From an uncultured Prevotella sp. (GTDB lineage: Bacteria > Bacteroidota > Bacteroidia > Bacteroidales > Bacteroidaceae): a DNA stretch of 60,676 nt. Shown piece by piece: positions 28,295 to 34,547 of this stretch. The DNA lies in assembly GCA_945869265.1 (NCBI GenBank), contig CAMBOI010000017.1, positions 1-60,676 on the forward strand, given 5' to 3'. How positions within the stretch are numbered: position 1 is the first letter of the stretch; the number at the start of each line of letters is the position of its first letter. Below the pieces are notes generated by a model. The model was not told the DNA's origin. It saw only the letters and a program-made list of their open reading frames with translations, and made no database searches. Both the position numbers and the translations under genes were made by a program.

Positions 28295-28855
28295 TCACTT
28301 TCTCTCCAACTCATTCTTCATTATATCCATCTTGGTGTCCTCAAAATACTTTCTTGCTTGGAAAAACCATTGAAGATATTGTCCAAGATAATGTTTCAAA
28401 TCCGGAATATAGTCATTGAAAGGGATTGTGGCTTGTGAGTGGGTATATAAACGATTAGTTTCGTTATTAATAACATAGCACATGGTTATAATCCCCCTCT
28501 GGTTGGTGTAATTGATAGCCTTTGACACCCTTGATACTTCATCAAGATCATCAAGTTCTATTTCATACCAAAACGGATACCAAATTGTGATGAATTCACT
28601 GTTATCATCTATATTAATGCTGAAATGCTGACCTTGATAATTGAAATGCACACGGTTTTTGTCCTCATCATCTATTTCGGGCTCGCAATTCATCTCATTT
28701 AGTGTATTAATGAGCAGAGGTTTAATATCTTTCTGTCCAGTATTAGCCTCTGATGATGATATTGAATCATCCTCATCTGAATTCTTCTTTGCAAAGAAAA
28801 ACATATAGGTTGCAAAACCTGTTATAAATCCTACCATTACTAAAAACAAATCCAT
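28295..28855 (-). CDS. Single-pass membrane protein, possibly YbjN-like
   Basis: A 186-aa protein with one N-terminal helix (DLFLVMVGFITGFATYMFFFA) and a soluble domain of about 150 aa. The domain pattern (LLINTLNEMNCEPEIDDEDK, later FSINIDDNSEFITIWYPFWY and an Asn-rich NYTNQRGIITMCYV) resembles YbjN/type III chaperone-like folds, but I am not certain. It follows a 52-aa reading frame by 22 nt and precedes the second ADP-ribosylglycohydrolase by 34 nt, so it is an early gene of the accessory array. Like the dual nuclease, it would tether its domain to the inner membrane. Function unknown. Confidence 0.7.
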   Translation of the reverse strand: MDLFLVMVGFITGFATYMFFFAKKNSDEDDSISSSEANTGQKDIKPLLINTLNEMNCEPEIDDEDKNRVHFNYQGQHFSINIDDNSEFITIWYPFWYEIELDDLDEVSRVSKAINYTNQRGIITMCYVINNETNRLYTHSQATIPFNDYIPDLKHYLGQYLQWFFQARKYFEDTKMDIMKNELERK

Positions 28856-28877
28856 ATCTTCTAATATTTAATAAGTT

Positions 28878-29036
28878 TCACTTCTGACCATATTCTACCG
28901 ACACCCCTGTATGTGAGCCATTGGCTTCGGGGATGGCAATGGGGGCAAACCCAGAGCTGTTGTAACGTCCGATGTTCACATTAGGTAATGTGTACATATC
29001 GTTCTTAGGTTTTGCGCCAGAAGACTCATAGCGCAT
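28878..29036 (-). CDS. Possible 52-aa leader gene of the accessory array
   Basis: A short reading frame from the ATG at 29036, starting MRYESSGAKPKNDMYTLPNV and ending VSVEYGQK. The ATG is 9 bases after a perfect -7 element, so the mRNA would be almost leaderless. The stop is 22 nt before the 186-aa gene. Pro, Gly, Ser and Asn are abundant, and there is no signal or helix. Codon use looks like real coding sequence, but the peptide matches nothing I know. It could also be the tail of a lost larger gene that happens to lie behind this promoter. Confidence 0.45.
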   Translation of the reverse strand: MRYESSGAKPKNDMYTLPNVNIGRYNSSGFAPIAIPEANGSHTGVSVEYGQK

Positions 29037-29044
29037 TCATTACG

Positions 29045-29052
29045 CAAAGGTA
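29045..29052 (-). promoter_or_regulatory. -7 element at the head of the accessory array
   Basis: TACCTTTG on the minus strand is a perfect match to TAnnTTTG. No clear TTTG is found 19-21 nt upstream. The predicted start is near 29038, right at the 52-aa frame. It would drive the co-oriented genes down to 22441. Confidence 0.5.
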
Positions 29053-29206
29053 GTAAAATTTTCTATATAATTTACGTACACCTCGCATTTTTTCGATAAT
29101 TTAACTCATCTTCATGGACTGTGTGCATTTATAATCATGTGCATATCCAATGATGGTTACTTCTTTATGACACAATTGGACAAAAGGTTAACAAGAAAAA
29201 GGATAA

Positions 29207-29785
29207 TTATTTGCTAATTACTTCAAGAAATGCTTTAGGGATATATGCTGTCGCAATATTACAGAGTCCGGGGATTTCAACGACAACTCTCTGCTGACCG
29301 GTTATCTTTGCCACCTTGCCAACTATACCGCAAAACGCTCCGTCCGTAACACGGACTATATCGCCTTTGCAATAACGTAACTGAGATTCATCAACTACCC
29401 TAATATGTTCATCATCAATGTCTGTCAGTTTTATGAAGTTATCCATTTCTCTCTTTGGGACGACCAGTGGAGGATTTTTTCCGTTGTCGTTCGTTTCAAA
29501 ATGATTGAAATAGAATGTTATGAAACTGAGAGTGGGAACGGATTTCAATAGTGTTTCAATAATCTGGAGTGTTGTATGCACGAAAAGGAAATTGGGGAGT
29601 AATGGAACACGTCGTTTTGTACGTTTGCCATTAATAACTTTATATATTGTATGCAAAGGGAGGAAGGTTTCAATTCCCTTTGACATCAACATATCATTGG
29701 CTTTTTCGGCTCTGCCGTATGATACTCTCATTACATACCATTGCGAGGTTTCTGATTTATTATTGTCCATTTCCGAGGTCTTCAC
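29207..29785 (-). CDS. UpxY-family transcription antiterminator, orphan
   Basis: NusG-like specialised elongation factor of the Bacteroidetes UpxY group, 192 aa. The NGN domain begins WYVMRVSYGRAEKANDML (about 16-33) and includes FLPNFLFVH-type core (LLPNFLFVHTTLQ, about 61-73). The C-terminal KOW domain has RYCKGDIVRVTDGAFCGIVG and ends in CNIATAYIPKAFLEVI. UpxY proteins normally open capsule or exopolysaccharide operons and act on that operon's 5' leader. Here no glycan genes follow; the next genes downstream are the accessory array, which has its own -7 element. It is either a relic of a lost glycan locus or a regulator recruited to this region. It has its own promoter. Confidence 0.9.
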   Translation of the reverse strand: MKTSEMDNNKSETSQWYVMRVSYGRAEKANDMLMSKGIETFLPLHTIYKVINGKRTKRRVPLLPNFLFVHTTLQIIETLLKSVPTLSFITFYFNHFETNDNGKNPPLVVPKREMDNFIKLTDIDDEHIRVVDESQLRYCKGDIVRVTDGAFCGIVGKVAKITGQQRVVVEIPGLCNIATAYIPKAFLEVISK

Positions 29786-29817
29786 ACTATTCTTTATTAT
29801 TATATATAACTTTTATG

Positions 29818-29825
29818 CAAAGATA
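29818..29825 (-). promoter_or_regulatory. -7 element of the upxY-like gene
   Basis: TATCTTTG on the minus strand, a perfect -7. No convincing -33 is seen in the AT-rich sequence upstream. Leader of about 25 nt, much shorter than the long leaders of capsule-locus upxY genes. Confidence 0.5.
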
Positions 29826-29908
29826 AGAAAAAATTAGTTAGTCGTATGGATTTGTTGGGTTTTTAACACGAATTTAACAGAAAAGGGAAATTTGATAATA
29901 AACACTGC

Positions 29909-29986
29909 ACACTGCACTAATCGTGCAGAAAGCCCTGTGTTTATCGAGATTTTGATTAGTGCAGTGTTGTTGCAACACTGCACTAA
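29909..29986. repeat. Three-arm inverted repeat with alternative hairpins
   Basis: ACACTGCACTAATC (29909-29922) is the exact complement of 29954-29967. The same middle arm, as TTAGTGCAGTGTTG (29956-29969), also pairs perfectly with CAACACTGCACTAA (29973-29986) with only a 3-nt loop. The two hairpins exclude each other. More copies of the CACTGCAC/CACTAACAC unit follow to about 30005. It lies in the divergent gap between upxY and mntA, outside both predicted transcripts. Confidence 0.75.
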
Positions 29987-30075
29987 CACTACACTAACAC
30001 TGCACAGGCATTGTCTTTAGAGCAAAGCATTACAATTACAGCATTACAATAAATCTATGCTCATACTGAAAATAA

Positions 30076-30199
30076 TCTATGCCTTTACTGAAAATGTAGT
30101 CACATTCTGCCCCAATCATCCTTCGATCAACCTTCGTTCATCCTTCGTTCATCCTTCGATTGGGAGTTGGAGGATGATTATTGGATCTACTGAGGATAA
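30076..30199. repeat. Direct repeat copy 1 flanking the MntA-HepT cassette
   Basis: This 124-bp sequence recurs at 30959-31071 with three base changes and one extra 11-bp unit TTCATCCTTCG. It contains tandem 11-mers of the CCTTCGTTCAT type and short inverted arms (CCCAATC with GATTGGG, and GGATGATTATTGG opposing CCAATCATCC). A related 22-bp tandem unit (ATCTATGC...ACTGAAAA) precedes it from about 30052. The rest of the divergent gap 29786-30296 holds only promoters and the three-arm repeat. Confidence 0.9.
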
Positions 30200-30247
30200 A
30201 GATTGTAGAGGTATTTGCACATAATATAGCACTTTTTTCTCAAAAAG

Positions 30248-30289
30248 TTTGGAGATATGAAATATTATTGTTATTTTTGCGCAAAAATA
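30248..30289 (+). promoter_or_regulatory. mntA promoter overlapped by an 18-bp palindrome
   Basis: TTTG (30248-30251), 20 nt, TATTTTTG (30272-30279) is a consensus promoter. The perfect palindrome TATTTTTGCGCAAAAATA (30272-30289) covers the -7 element and the predicted start, and ends 7 bases before the mntA ATG. A protein bound there would block transcription. Autoregulation by the antitoxin or toxin-antitoxin complex is the likely reason, by inference. Confidence 0.65.
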
Positions 30290-30296
30290 CAAGAGT

Positions 30297-30629
30297 ATGA
30301 AGACAAGAAGTGAATACATACAGATAATCAGAGCCCATGCCCCAGAGTTGCAATCGAGGTTTGGAATACAGTCTATGTCGCTTTTTGGCTCTGTTGCACG
30401 TAATGAACAACATGAAGGCAGCGATGTTGACCTTTTTGTTAAGATGCCTCCAAAGTTTTTCAACTATATAGAAGCATCTGAATATCTCAGAAACATATTG
30501 GAATGCGATGTTGATCTTATCAGTGACCATCGTAATCTTCGTCCTTTTTTTAGAAAACAAATAGAACGAGATGGAATCAATATCTTTACAGCAGAAGGAA
30601 ATAGCCAAAGATTTGTTAGGGCAAATTAG
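30297..30629 (+). CDS. mntA: MntA-type nucleotidyltransferase antitoxin
   Basis: Minimal nucleotidyltransferase of 110 aa. In characterised MntA-HepT systems this enzyme transfers AMP to the toxin and silences it. The motif GSx10DxD is exact: Gly31-Ser32, then Asp43 and Asp45 in GSDVDLFV. The start MKTRSEYIQIIRAHAP follows the promoter by a short leader of about 10 nt. Its last 59 nt overlap the start of hepT in another frame, so the two are translationally coupled. The pair sits between two near-identical direct repeats. A minus-strand frame across both genes is antisense and not a gene. Confidence 0.93.
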   Translation: MKTRSEYIQIIRAHAPELQSRFGIQSMSLFGSVARNEQHEGSDVDLFVKMPPKFFNYIEASEYLRNILECDVDLISDHRNLRPFFRKQIERDGINIFTAEGNSQRFVRAN

Positions 30630-30957
30630 TGGAGCCATAGATAATTTGCTTGAATGGAATAAGGAATACAGTGAAGCAGACGATTTTCTAAAGTCACCTG
30701 GTGGCATGAAAACCTTAGCTGCTAATTGTATGCTTATTGAGGCTATTGGGGAAAGCGTCAAGAAAATTGACTCAAAGACCAATGGACTACTGTTATGCCA
30801 ATGTGCAGAAATCCCTTGGCGTAATATAAAAGGAATGAGAGACCACATAGCCCACGGTTATTTTGACATAAACGTGGATTTTATATGGGATGTAATTCAG
30901 AATGATTTAACACCTTTAAAACATGCTGTGGATTATCTAATAAAATATTGCGAATAA
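30571..30957 (+). CDS. hepT: HepT-type HEPN ribonuclease toxin
   Basis: HEPN-domain RNase toxin of 128 aa, all-helical. The catalytic and target motif Rx4HxY is complete: Arg90, His95 and Tyr97 in MRDHIAHGYF, where Tyr is the residue AMPylated by MntA in studied systems. The chosen start (MESISLQQKEIAKDLLGQIS) lies inside mntA and overlaps it by 59 nt. This is unusual for the family, where short overlaps are more common; a later start such as Met46 would remove a core helix. The stop at 30957 is immediately followed by the second direct repeat. With all active residues present the module is probably functional. Confidence 0.92.
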   Translation: MESISLQQKEIAKDLLGQISGAIDNLLEWNKEYSEADDFLKSPGGMKTLAANCMLIEAIGESVKKIDSKTNGLLLCQCAEIPWRNIKGMRDHIAHGYFDINVDFIWDVIQNDLTPLKHAVDYLIKYCE

Positions 30958-30958
30958 A

Positions 30959-31071
30959 TCTGTGCCTTTACTGAAAAAGTAGTCACATTCTGCCCCAATC
31001 ATCCTTCGATCAACCTTCGTTCATCCTTCGATTGGGAGTTGGAGGATGATTATTGGATCTACGGAGGATAA
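30959..31071. repeat. Direct repeat copy 2 flanking the MntA-HepT cassette
   Basis: This 113-bp copy begins one base after the hepT stop codon. It matches 30076-30199 except for three substitutions and a missing 11-bp unit. Inverted arms inside it: CCCAATC (30994-31000) with GATTGGG (31030-31036), and CCAATCATCC (30995-31004) opposing GGATGATTATTGG (31044-31056). It occupies the convergent gap between hepT and the AbiEii remnant. Confidence 0.9.
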
Positions 31072-31106
31072 TATGAAGATGAAAAGGAATAATTCACATA
31101 GGCAGT

Positions 31107-31379
31107 TTATTGCTCCTTAGGACGACACTTCCATAAAGCCATCGGGTGTGAAGCTATGCGTTTTGAAATCTCTCCTTCTCCAAACAAGATGTCAGGACGG
31201 TACTCCCTACGATTGAAATGCTCCATGAATTTGTATTCGTTTTCAGAGAACACTAAAAATTCATCCAGAAAACTCATTACTTCTGACTTAATCGTATTGA
31301 AGTCGAACTTTTCCTTTCGGCTCAATACTGGCATCAGATGAGCACGAACTTGAGCATACGAGAGCCTCTTTATCTGTTT
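31107..31379 (-). pseudogene. C-terminal remnant of an AbiEii-type toxin
   Basis: An open frame of 90 codons running from the 3' end of the AbiEi-like gene to a stop at 31107. It reads KQIKRLSYAQVRAHLMPVLS and later EYKFMEHFNRREYRPDILFG and HPMALWK, which look like the extreme C-terminus of AbiEii nucleotidyltransferase toxins (usually about 300 aa). The catalytic N-terminal and middle parts (GSxxR, DxD) are absent, and no ATG occurs before 31334. The simplest reading is a deletion that joined the toxin tail to the antitoxin gene. A short functional protein from 31334 (75 aa) is possible but less likely. Confidence 0.65.
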
Positions 31380-32128
31380 TCAGTTACACAATCTTTAGGT
31401 ACATATAACTTCCACTTGCAAAGATAGAAGTTGGAATTTTCTGTCATCGTCAGATGTTTTGTATATATCGCCCCTCTTGTTCGGCACATCTCTATGAAAC
31501 TGTCACTCACATGGTGATACTCTTGGCTTTGTTCGAGTATGAAACCAACCTTTTGATATAGAAAAACCTTATTGTAAAGACTAAGATATTTTTCAAGCTT
31601 ACCCTCGTTCAACAAAGTGACCGACTCCATACAATGTAGCAGTTCTTCCACACCTCCTGCACGCTCGATTCGGTCACAAGAATCAATTATTGAGCGTTCC
31701 AAATCTGATACACGAACGTAAGGATTTCCTAATGGTCGGATGATGCCATTGGCCTCTGTCGGTTCAAGAGGTGCAGCACAATACTCATAGTCTGTACCAT
31801 AAAAACTAAATTGATTAAATCGTGTTTTACTTCCAACATAGGCGTTATAAAATGGTTGATGCGCCACTCCATGGAATTCGAGTGCGGTATGCCAACCCAC
31901 GTAAGACGTTGCAGAAATCCGTGAACATAACTCATACTTGTCTGCAATGGGGGTATCAGAAGATGGATTAATTGCTACATAAAGATTCCTACGCACAGGT
32001 TTTAGTAATCCTTGCATCTGCCATCTTGCCAATGCTGTTGAAGTACCTGCACGCGACAATCCCGTCTCGTTCATCACATCATCAAACGTGAATATTCTAA
32101 TCTTATAAAAAGGCGAAAAAGTTGCCAT
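31370..32128 (-). CDS. AbiEi-type antitoxin / transcriptional regulator
   Basis: A 252-aa protein of the AbiEi type IV antitoxin family. The N-terminal winged helix (FTFDDVMNETGLSRAGTSTA, then ARWQMQGLLKPVRRNLYVAI) is the usual DNA-binding part, and the rest is the C-terminal domain thought to counter the toxin. ISATSYVGWHTALEFHGVA and DLERSIIDSCDRIERAGGVE are family-like segments. In intact AbiE modules the AbiEii toxin gene follows directly. Here only the toxin's tail remains, so this antitoxin is without its partner. It has a consensus promoter and no frameshift, so it may still be expressed as a repressor. Confidence 0.85.
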   Translation of the reverse strand: MATFSPFYKIRIFTFDDVMNETGLSRAGTSTALARWQMQGLLKPVRRNLYVAINPSSDTPIADKYELCSRISATSYVGWHTALEFHGVAHQPFYNAYVGSKTRFNQFSFYGTDYEYCAAPLEPTEANGIIRPLGNPYVRVSDLERSIIDSCDRIERAGGVEELLHCMESVTLLNEGKLEKYLSLYNKVFLYQKVGFILEQSQEYHHVSDSFIEMCRTRGAIYTKHLTMTENSNFYLCKWKLYVPKDCVTENR

Positions 32129-32165
32129 ATTTGCCCGAAAGTATTTATTTATGAATATTTGAGTG

Positions 32166-32196
32166 CAAAATTAGCAACTTTTCTTTAATTGTCCAA
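32166..32196 (-). promoter_or_regulatory. Promoter of the AbiEi-like gene
   Basis: Minus-strand TTG (32194-32196), 20 nt, TAATTTTG (32166-32173), about 37 nt before the ATG. Confidence 0.65.
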
Positions 32197-32244
32197 GTAT
32201 TTATGTGTTATTATTTGTAAATTCCATAAATAATTACAATGAAT

Positions 32245-32318
32245 CCATACCCATACTGAAAAAGTGGTCATATTTCTGCCCCAATCATCGTTCGGTCAAC
32301 CTTCGTTCATCCCTACGA
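32245..32318. repeat. Diverged third copy of the direct repeat
   Basis: From TACTGAAAAAGT (32254) to about 32318 this sequence follows the first part of copies 1 and 2 with four substitutions and one inserted T in about 59 bp. It stops where the EamA permease coding sequence ends (stop codon 32313-32315). It therefore marks the far side of the AbiE remnant. Confidence 0.75.
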
Positions 32319-33230
32319 CCCGATATAGAGGCATATCATTCCGAGAAGCACAAGCGCGAGGTCAACGGCCTTGGCTTTGAGATTTTTCTCGTGGAAGAAT
32401 ATGGCGGCACAGGCGAAGCTCACAAGCACACTTCCGCGACGTATCATAGAGACGATACTGATCATCGCCTCTGGTTGGGTGAGTGCATAAAAATAAACAA
32501 AGTCGGCTGCACTGAGGAATACACTAACGCACACAATGCTCCAATCCCAATGGAATGGGGTGGTCTGCTTGCGTTTGGGGCACCACAGAATCATGAGCAT
32601 CGCTCCCATCATGAGGCATTGATACACCACATACCAACTCTGAACCATCATCTTGTCAAGTCCCGCACCACCGCTTTCCACCGGTGCCATGAGATATTTG
32701 TCGTACAAGCCACTGATGGCTCCCAAGAGGGCTGCACCCACTATCATCCATATCCAGTGGTCGCGCTTGAAGTCGATGCCTTCCTTCTTTCCGCTGCGGC
32801 TCAACATCAGAAACGACACCACGGCGAGGGTCACTCCCGCCCATTGCCAAGCATTGAGTCGCTCGCCGAACACGAGCATCGCTCCCACGAGGGTCATCAC
32901 GGGACGTGTGGCATTGATAGGGCCAACGATTGACAGGGGCAGATGCTTGATACCGAAATATCCCAATATCCAACTGCTTAGCACTATCAGGCTCTTCAAT
33001 ACGATAAACTTGTGCATTTCCCATCCGCCACTGCCAACGTGGAATATTGTTCCGTCGAGAGCGTCGGAAGTATAGCTTATGGCAATAAACGGAATGAATA
33101 TTGCCGACGAGAGCAGTGTGTTGAGAAACAACACGGGTATCACGGCATTGCCCTTCAATGCCTTTTTCTTAAACGAGTCGTAGAACCCCAAGAGGGTTGC
33201 CGACATAAATGCTAATATTACCCAATACAT
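32313..33230 (-). CDS. EamA/DMT-family permease
   Basis: Inner-membrane drug/metabolite transporter superfamily protein of 305 aa with ten predicted helices in two EamA repeats. It starts MYWVILAFMSATLLGFYDSF and ends LALVLLGMICLYIGS. The first repeat contains LPLSIVGPINATRPVMTLVG and the second MIRRGSVLVSFACAAIFFHE, the conserved EamA helix ends with a charged residue after the last helix. Substrate cannot be told from sequence. It precedes nothing on its strand but the repeat and AbiE remnant. It starts 12 nt after the GH53 stop, so it may be co-transcribed with galactan-degrading GH53. Confidence 0.88.
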   Translation of the reverse strand: MYWVILAFMSATLLGFYDSFKKKALKGNAVIPVLFLNTLLSSAIFIPFIAISYTSDALDGTIFHVGSGGWEMHKFIVLKSLIVLSSWILGYFGIKHLPLSIVGPINATRPVMTLVGAMLVFGERLNAWQWAGVTLAVVSFLMLSRSGKKEGIDFKRDHWIWMIVGAALLGAISGLYDKYLMAPVESGGAGLDKMMVQSWYVVYQCLMMGAMLMILWCPKRKQTTPFHWDWSIVCVSVFLSAADFVYFYALTQPEAMISIVSMIRRGSVLVSFACAAIFFHEKNLKAKAVDLALVLLGMICLYIGS

Positions 33231-33242
33231 GTCTTTGTCTAA

Positions 33243-34502
33243 TCAACGCACTACGACTTTCTTGCCGTTATGAATATACAATCCTGCGCGAGTGGGTTTT
33301 GACGTGCGTATGCCACTGAGCGTTGTCCATACATTGTTGGCTGGAGCAATCGAAGCATCGGCCTCAATGCCGTGAATGCCTGATTCTTCTCCAAGGAAAT
33401 CCTTTAGGCTTGAGAGGGCGGCAAGAGGCTTACCGGTATTGCCATCGTAGAGTGGGGCATACCACCAACCATCCATGTGTGTAGTATTATAAGGATAAGG
33501 ATTGTAATCCATCCACCACCAGAAGAGTCCTGTTACCTTGTCGTGCGATTTAAGCATGTCGATGACTGCATCAATAAACTGTTTCTGTCCAGCCTCGGTT
33601 GCTGCATATACAGGAGTATAATCCTTATCTCCTGGTAGCCATGAATAGGCAGCACCTGTTTCAACAATCATGATGTCCTTGTCGGCATACTTGCTTTCGA
33701 GGGTCTTGATTGCCGTTTCGAGAGTGGAAACGGTGTTATGCCAGATAGGATAGTAGCTAAGTCCGATGATGTCGTAGTCAACACCATCTGTCTTCATGCG
33801 GTCGTAGAAGTTTGTCAGCACATTTGTTTGTGTGGCACGCTCTGTATGGAGAATAATCTTGGCATTCGGACAAACCTCACGACAAGCCTTGCCGGCATTC
33901 TTGAGCAGTGTGGTGAAGCGACTCCAGTTGGCTTCTTTGCCCATATAGCATTTCTTGAGTGATGATTCTGCATCGGTAGCCTTTCCCCAAAGCATACCAT
34001 AGCTAATCTCATTGCCTGTCTGGATGAGTTCGGGTTCAGCTCCAGCATCTTTCATCTGCTGAAGCACATCCTTTGTGTATTCATATATCTTGGTATAGAG
34101 CTCGTTGTCAGAGAGACTCTCCCAAGCCTTCGGTGTCCATTGCTTCTCGGGATCTGCCCATGTATCGGAGTAGTGGAAATCGAGCATGAGTTTGAATCCA
34201 GCGTCCTTGATACGCTTGCCGAGAGCCTTCACATATTCGAGGTCTTGACATACATTCGGGTCGTTATTCGGAAAATCCGAGGGATTAACATGAATGCGCA
34301 CACGCATAGCATTAAGTCCCTGCTGCTTGTAGAGGTCAAGGGCAGGACATTCTTTACCGTCAAAATCATAGTATGTAGGATTGAGGGCCTCATTGGACGT
34401 GAGATTTGATATATCGCCACCCACATACTTTTGTGCATTTGCCGACGATGCTATCATGAGCAATGCAGCGAAGATTAGTTTTTTAGTATTCATACGCTTC
34501 AA
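33243..34502 (-). CDS. Secreted GH53 endo-beta-1,4-galactanase
   Basis: Arabinogalactan endo-1,4-beta-galactosidase that cuts the galactan side chains of pectin. The signal peptide is MNTKKLIFAALLMIASSANA (from the second Met). The GH53 catalytic domain of about 340 aa shows NAMRVRIHVNPSD, DFHYSDTWADPEKQW, the acid/base region ELIQTGNEISYGMLWG with Glu, and the nucleophile region KDIMIVETGAAYSW. The end (VWTTLSGIRTSKPTRAGLYI then HNGKKVVVR) is a C-terminal segment common on exported Prevotella proteins and resembles a shortened sorting domain. Its product, galactose, would feed the galactose operon at 12-16 kb. No SusC/SusD pair is nearby. Confidence 0.93.
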   Translation of the reverse strand: MKRMNTKKLIFAALLMIASSANAQKYVGGDISNLTSNEALNPTYYDFDGKECPALDLYKQQGLNAMRVRIHVNPSDFPNNDPNVCQDLEYVKALGKRIKDAGFKLMLDFHYSDTWADPEKQWTPKAWESLSDNELYTKIYEYTKDVLQQMKDAGAEPELIQTGNEISYGMLWGKATDAESSLKKCYMGKEANWSRFTTLLKNAGKACREVCPNAKIILHTERATQTNVLTNFYDRMKTDGVDYDIIGLSYYPIWHNTVSTLETAIKTLESKYADKDIMIVETGAAYSWLPGDKDYTPVYAATEAGQKQFIDAVIDMLKSHDKVTGLFWWWMDYNPYPYNTTHMDGWWYAPLYDGNTGKPLAALSSLKDFLGEESGIHGIEADASIAPANNVWTTLSGIRTSKPTRAGLYIHNGKKVVVR

Positions 34503-34547
34503 TATTTACTTCTTTAATTTTTTAATATTTTAATTTTGCTTCGCGAC

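Noticed and set aside
29923..29953. Invertible promoter as in Bacteroides capsule loci
   Set aside because: The segment between the arms is about 30 bp, contains no -7 element, and no invertase gene is nearby; kept only as a question in the findings.
30240..30848. Open minus-strand frame of 202 codons over mntA/hepT
   Set aside because: Both plus-strand genes have complete catalytic motifs and a consensus promoter; the minus frame has no recognisable features.
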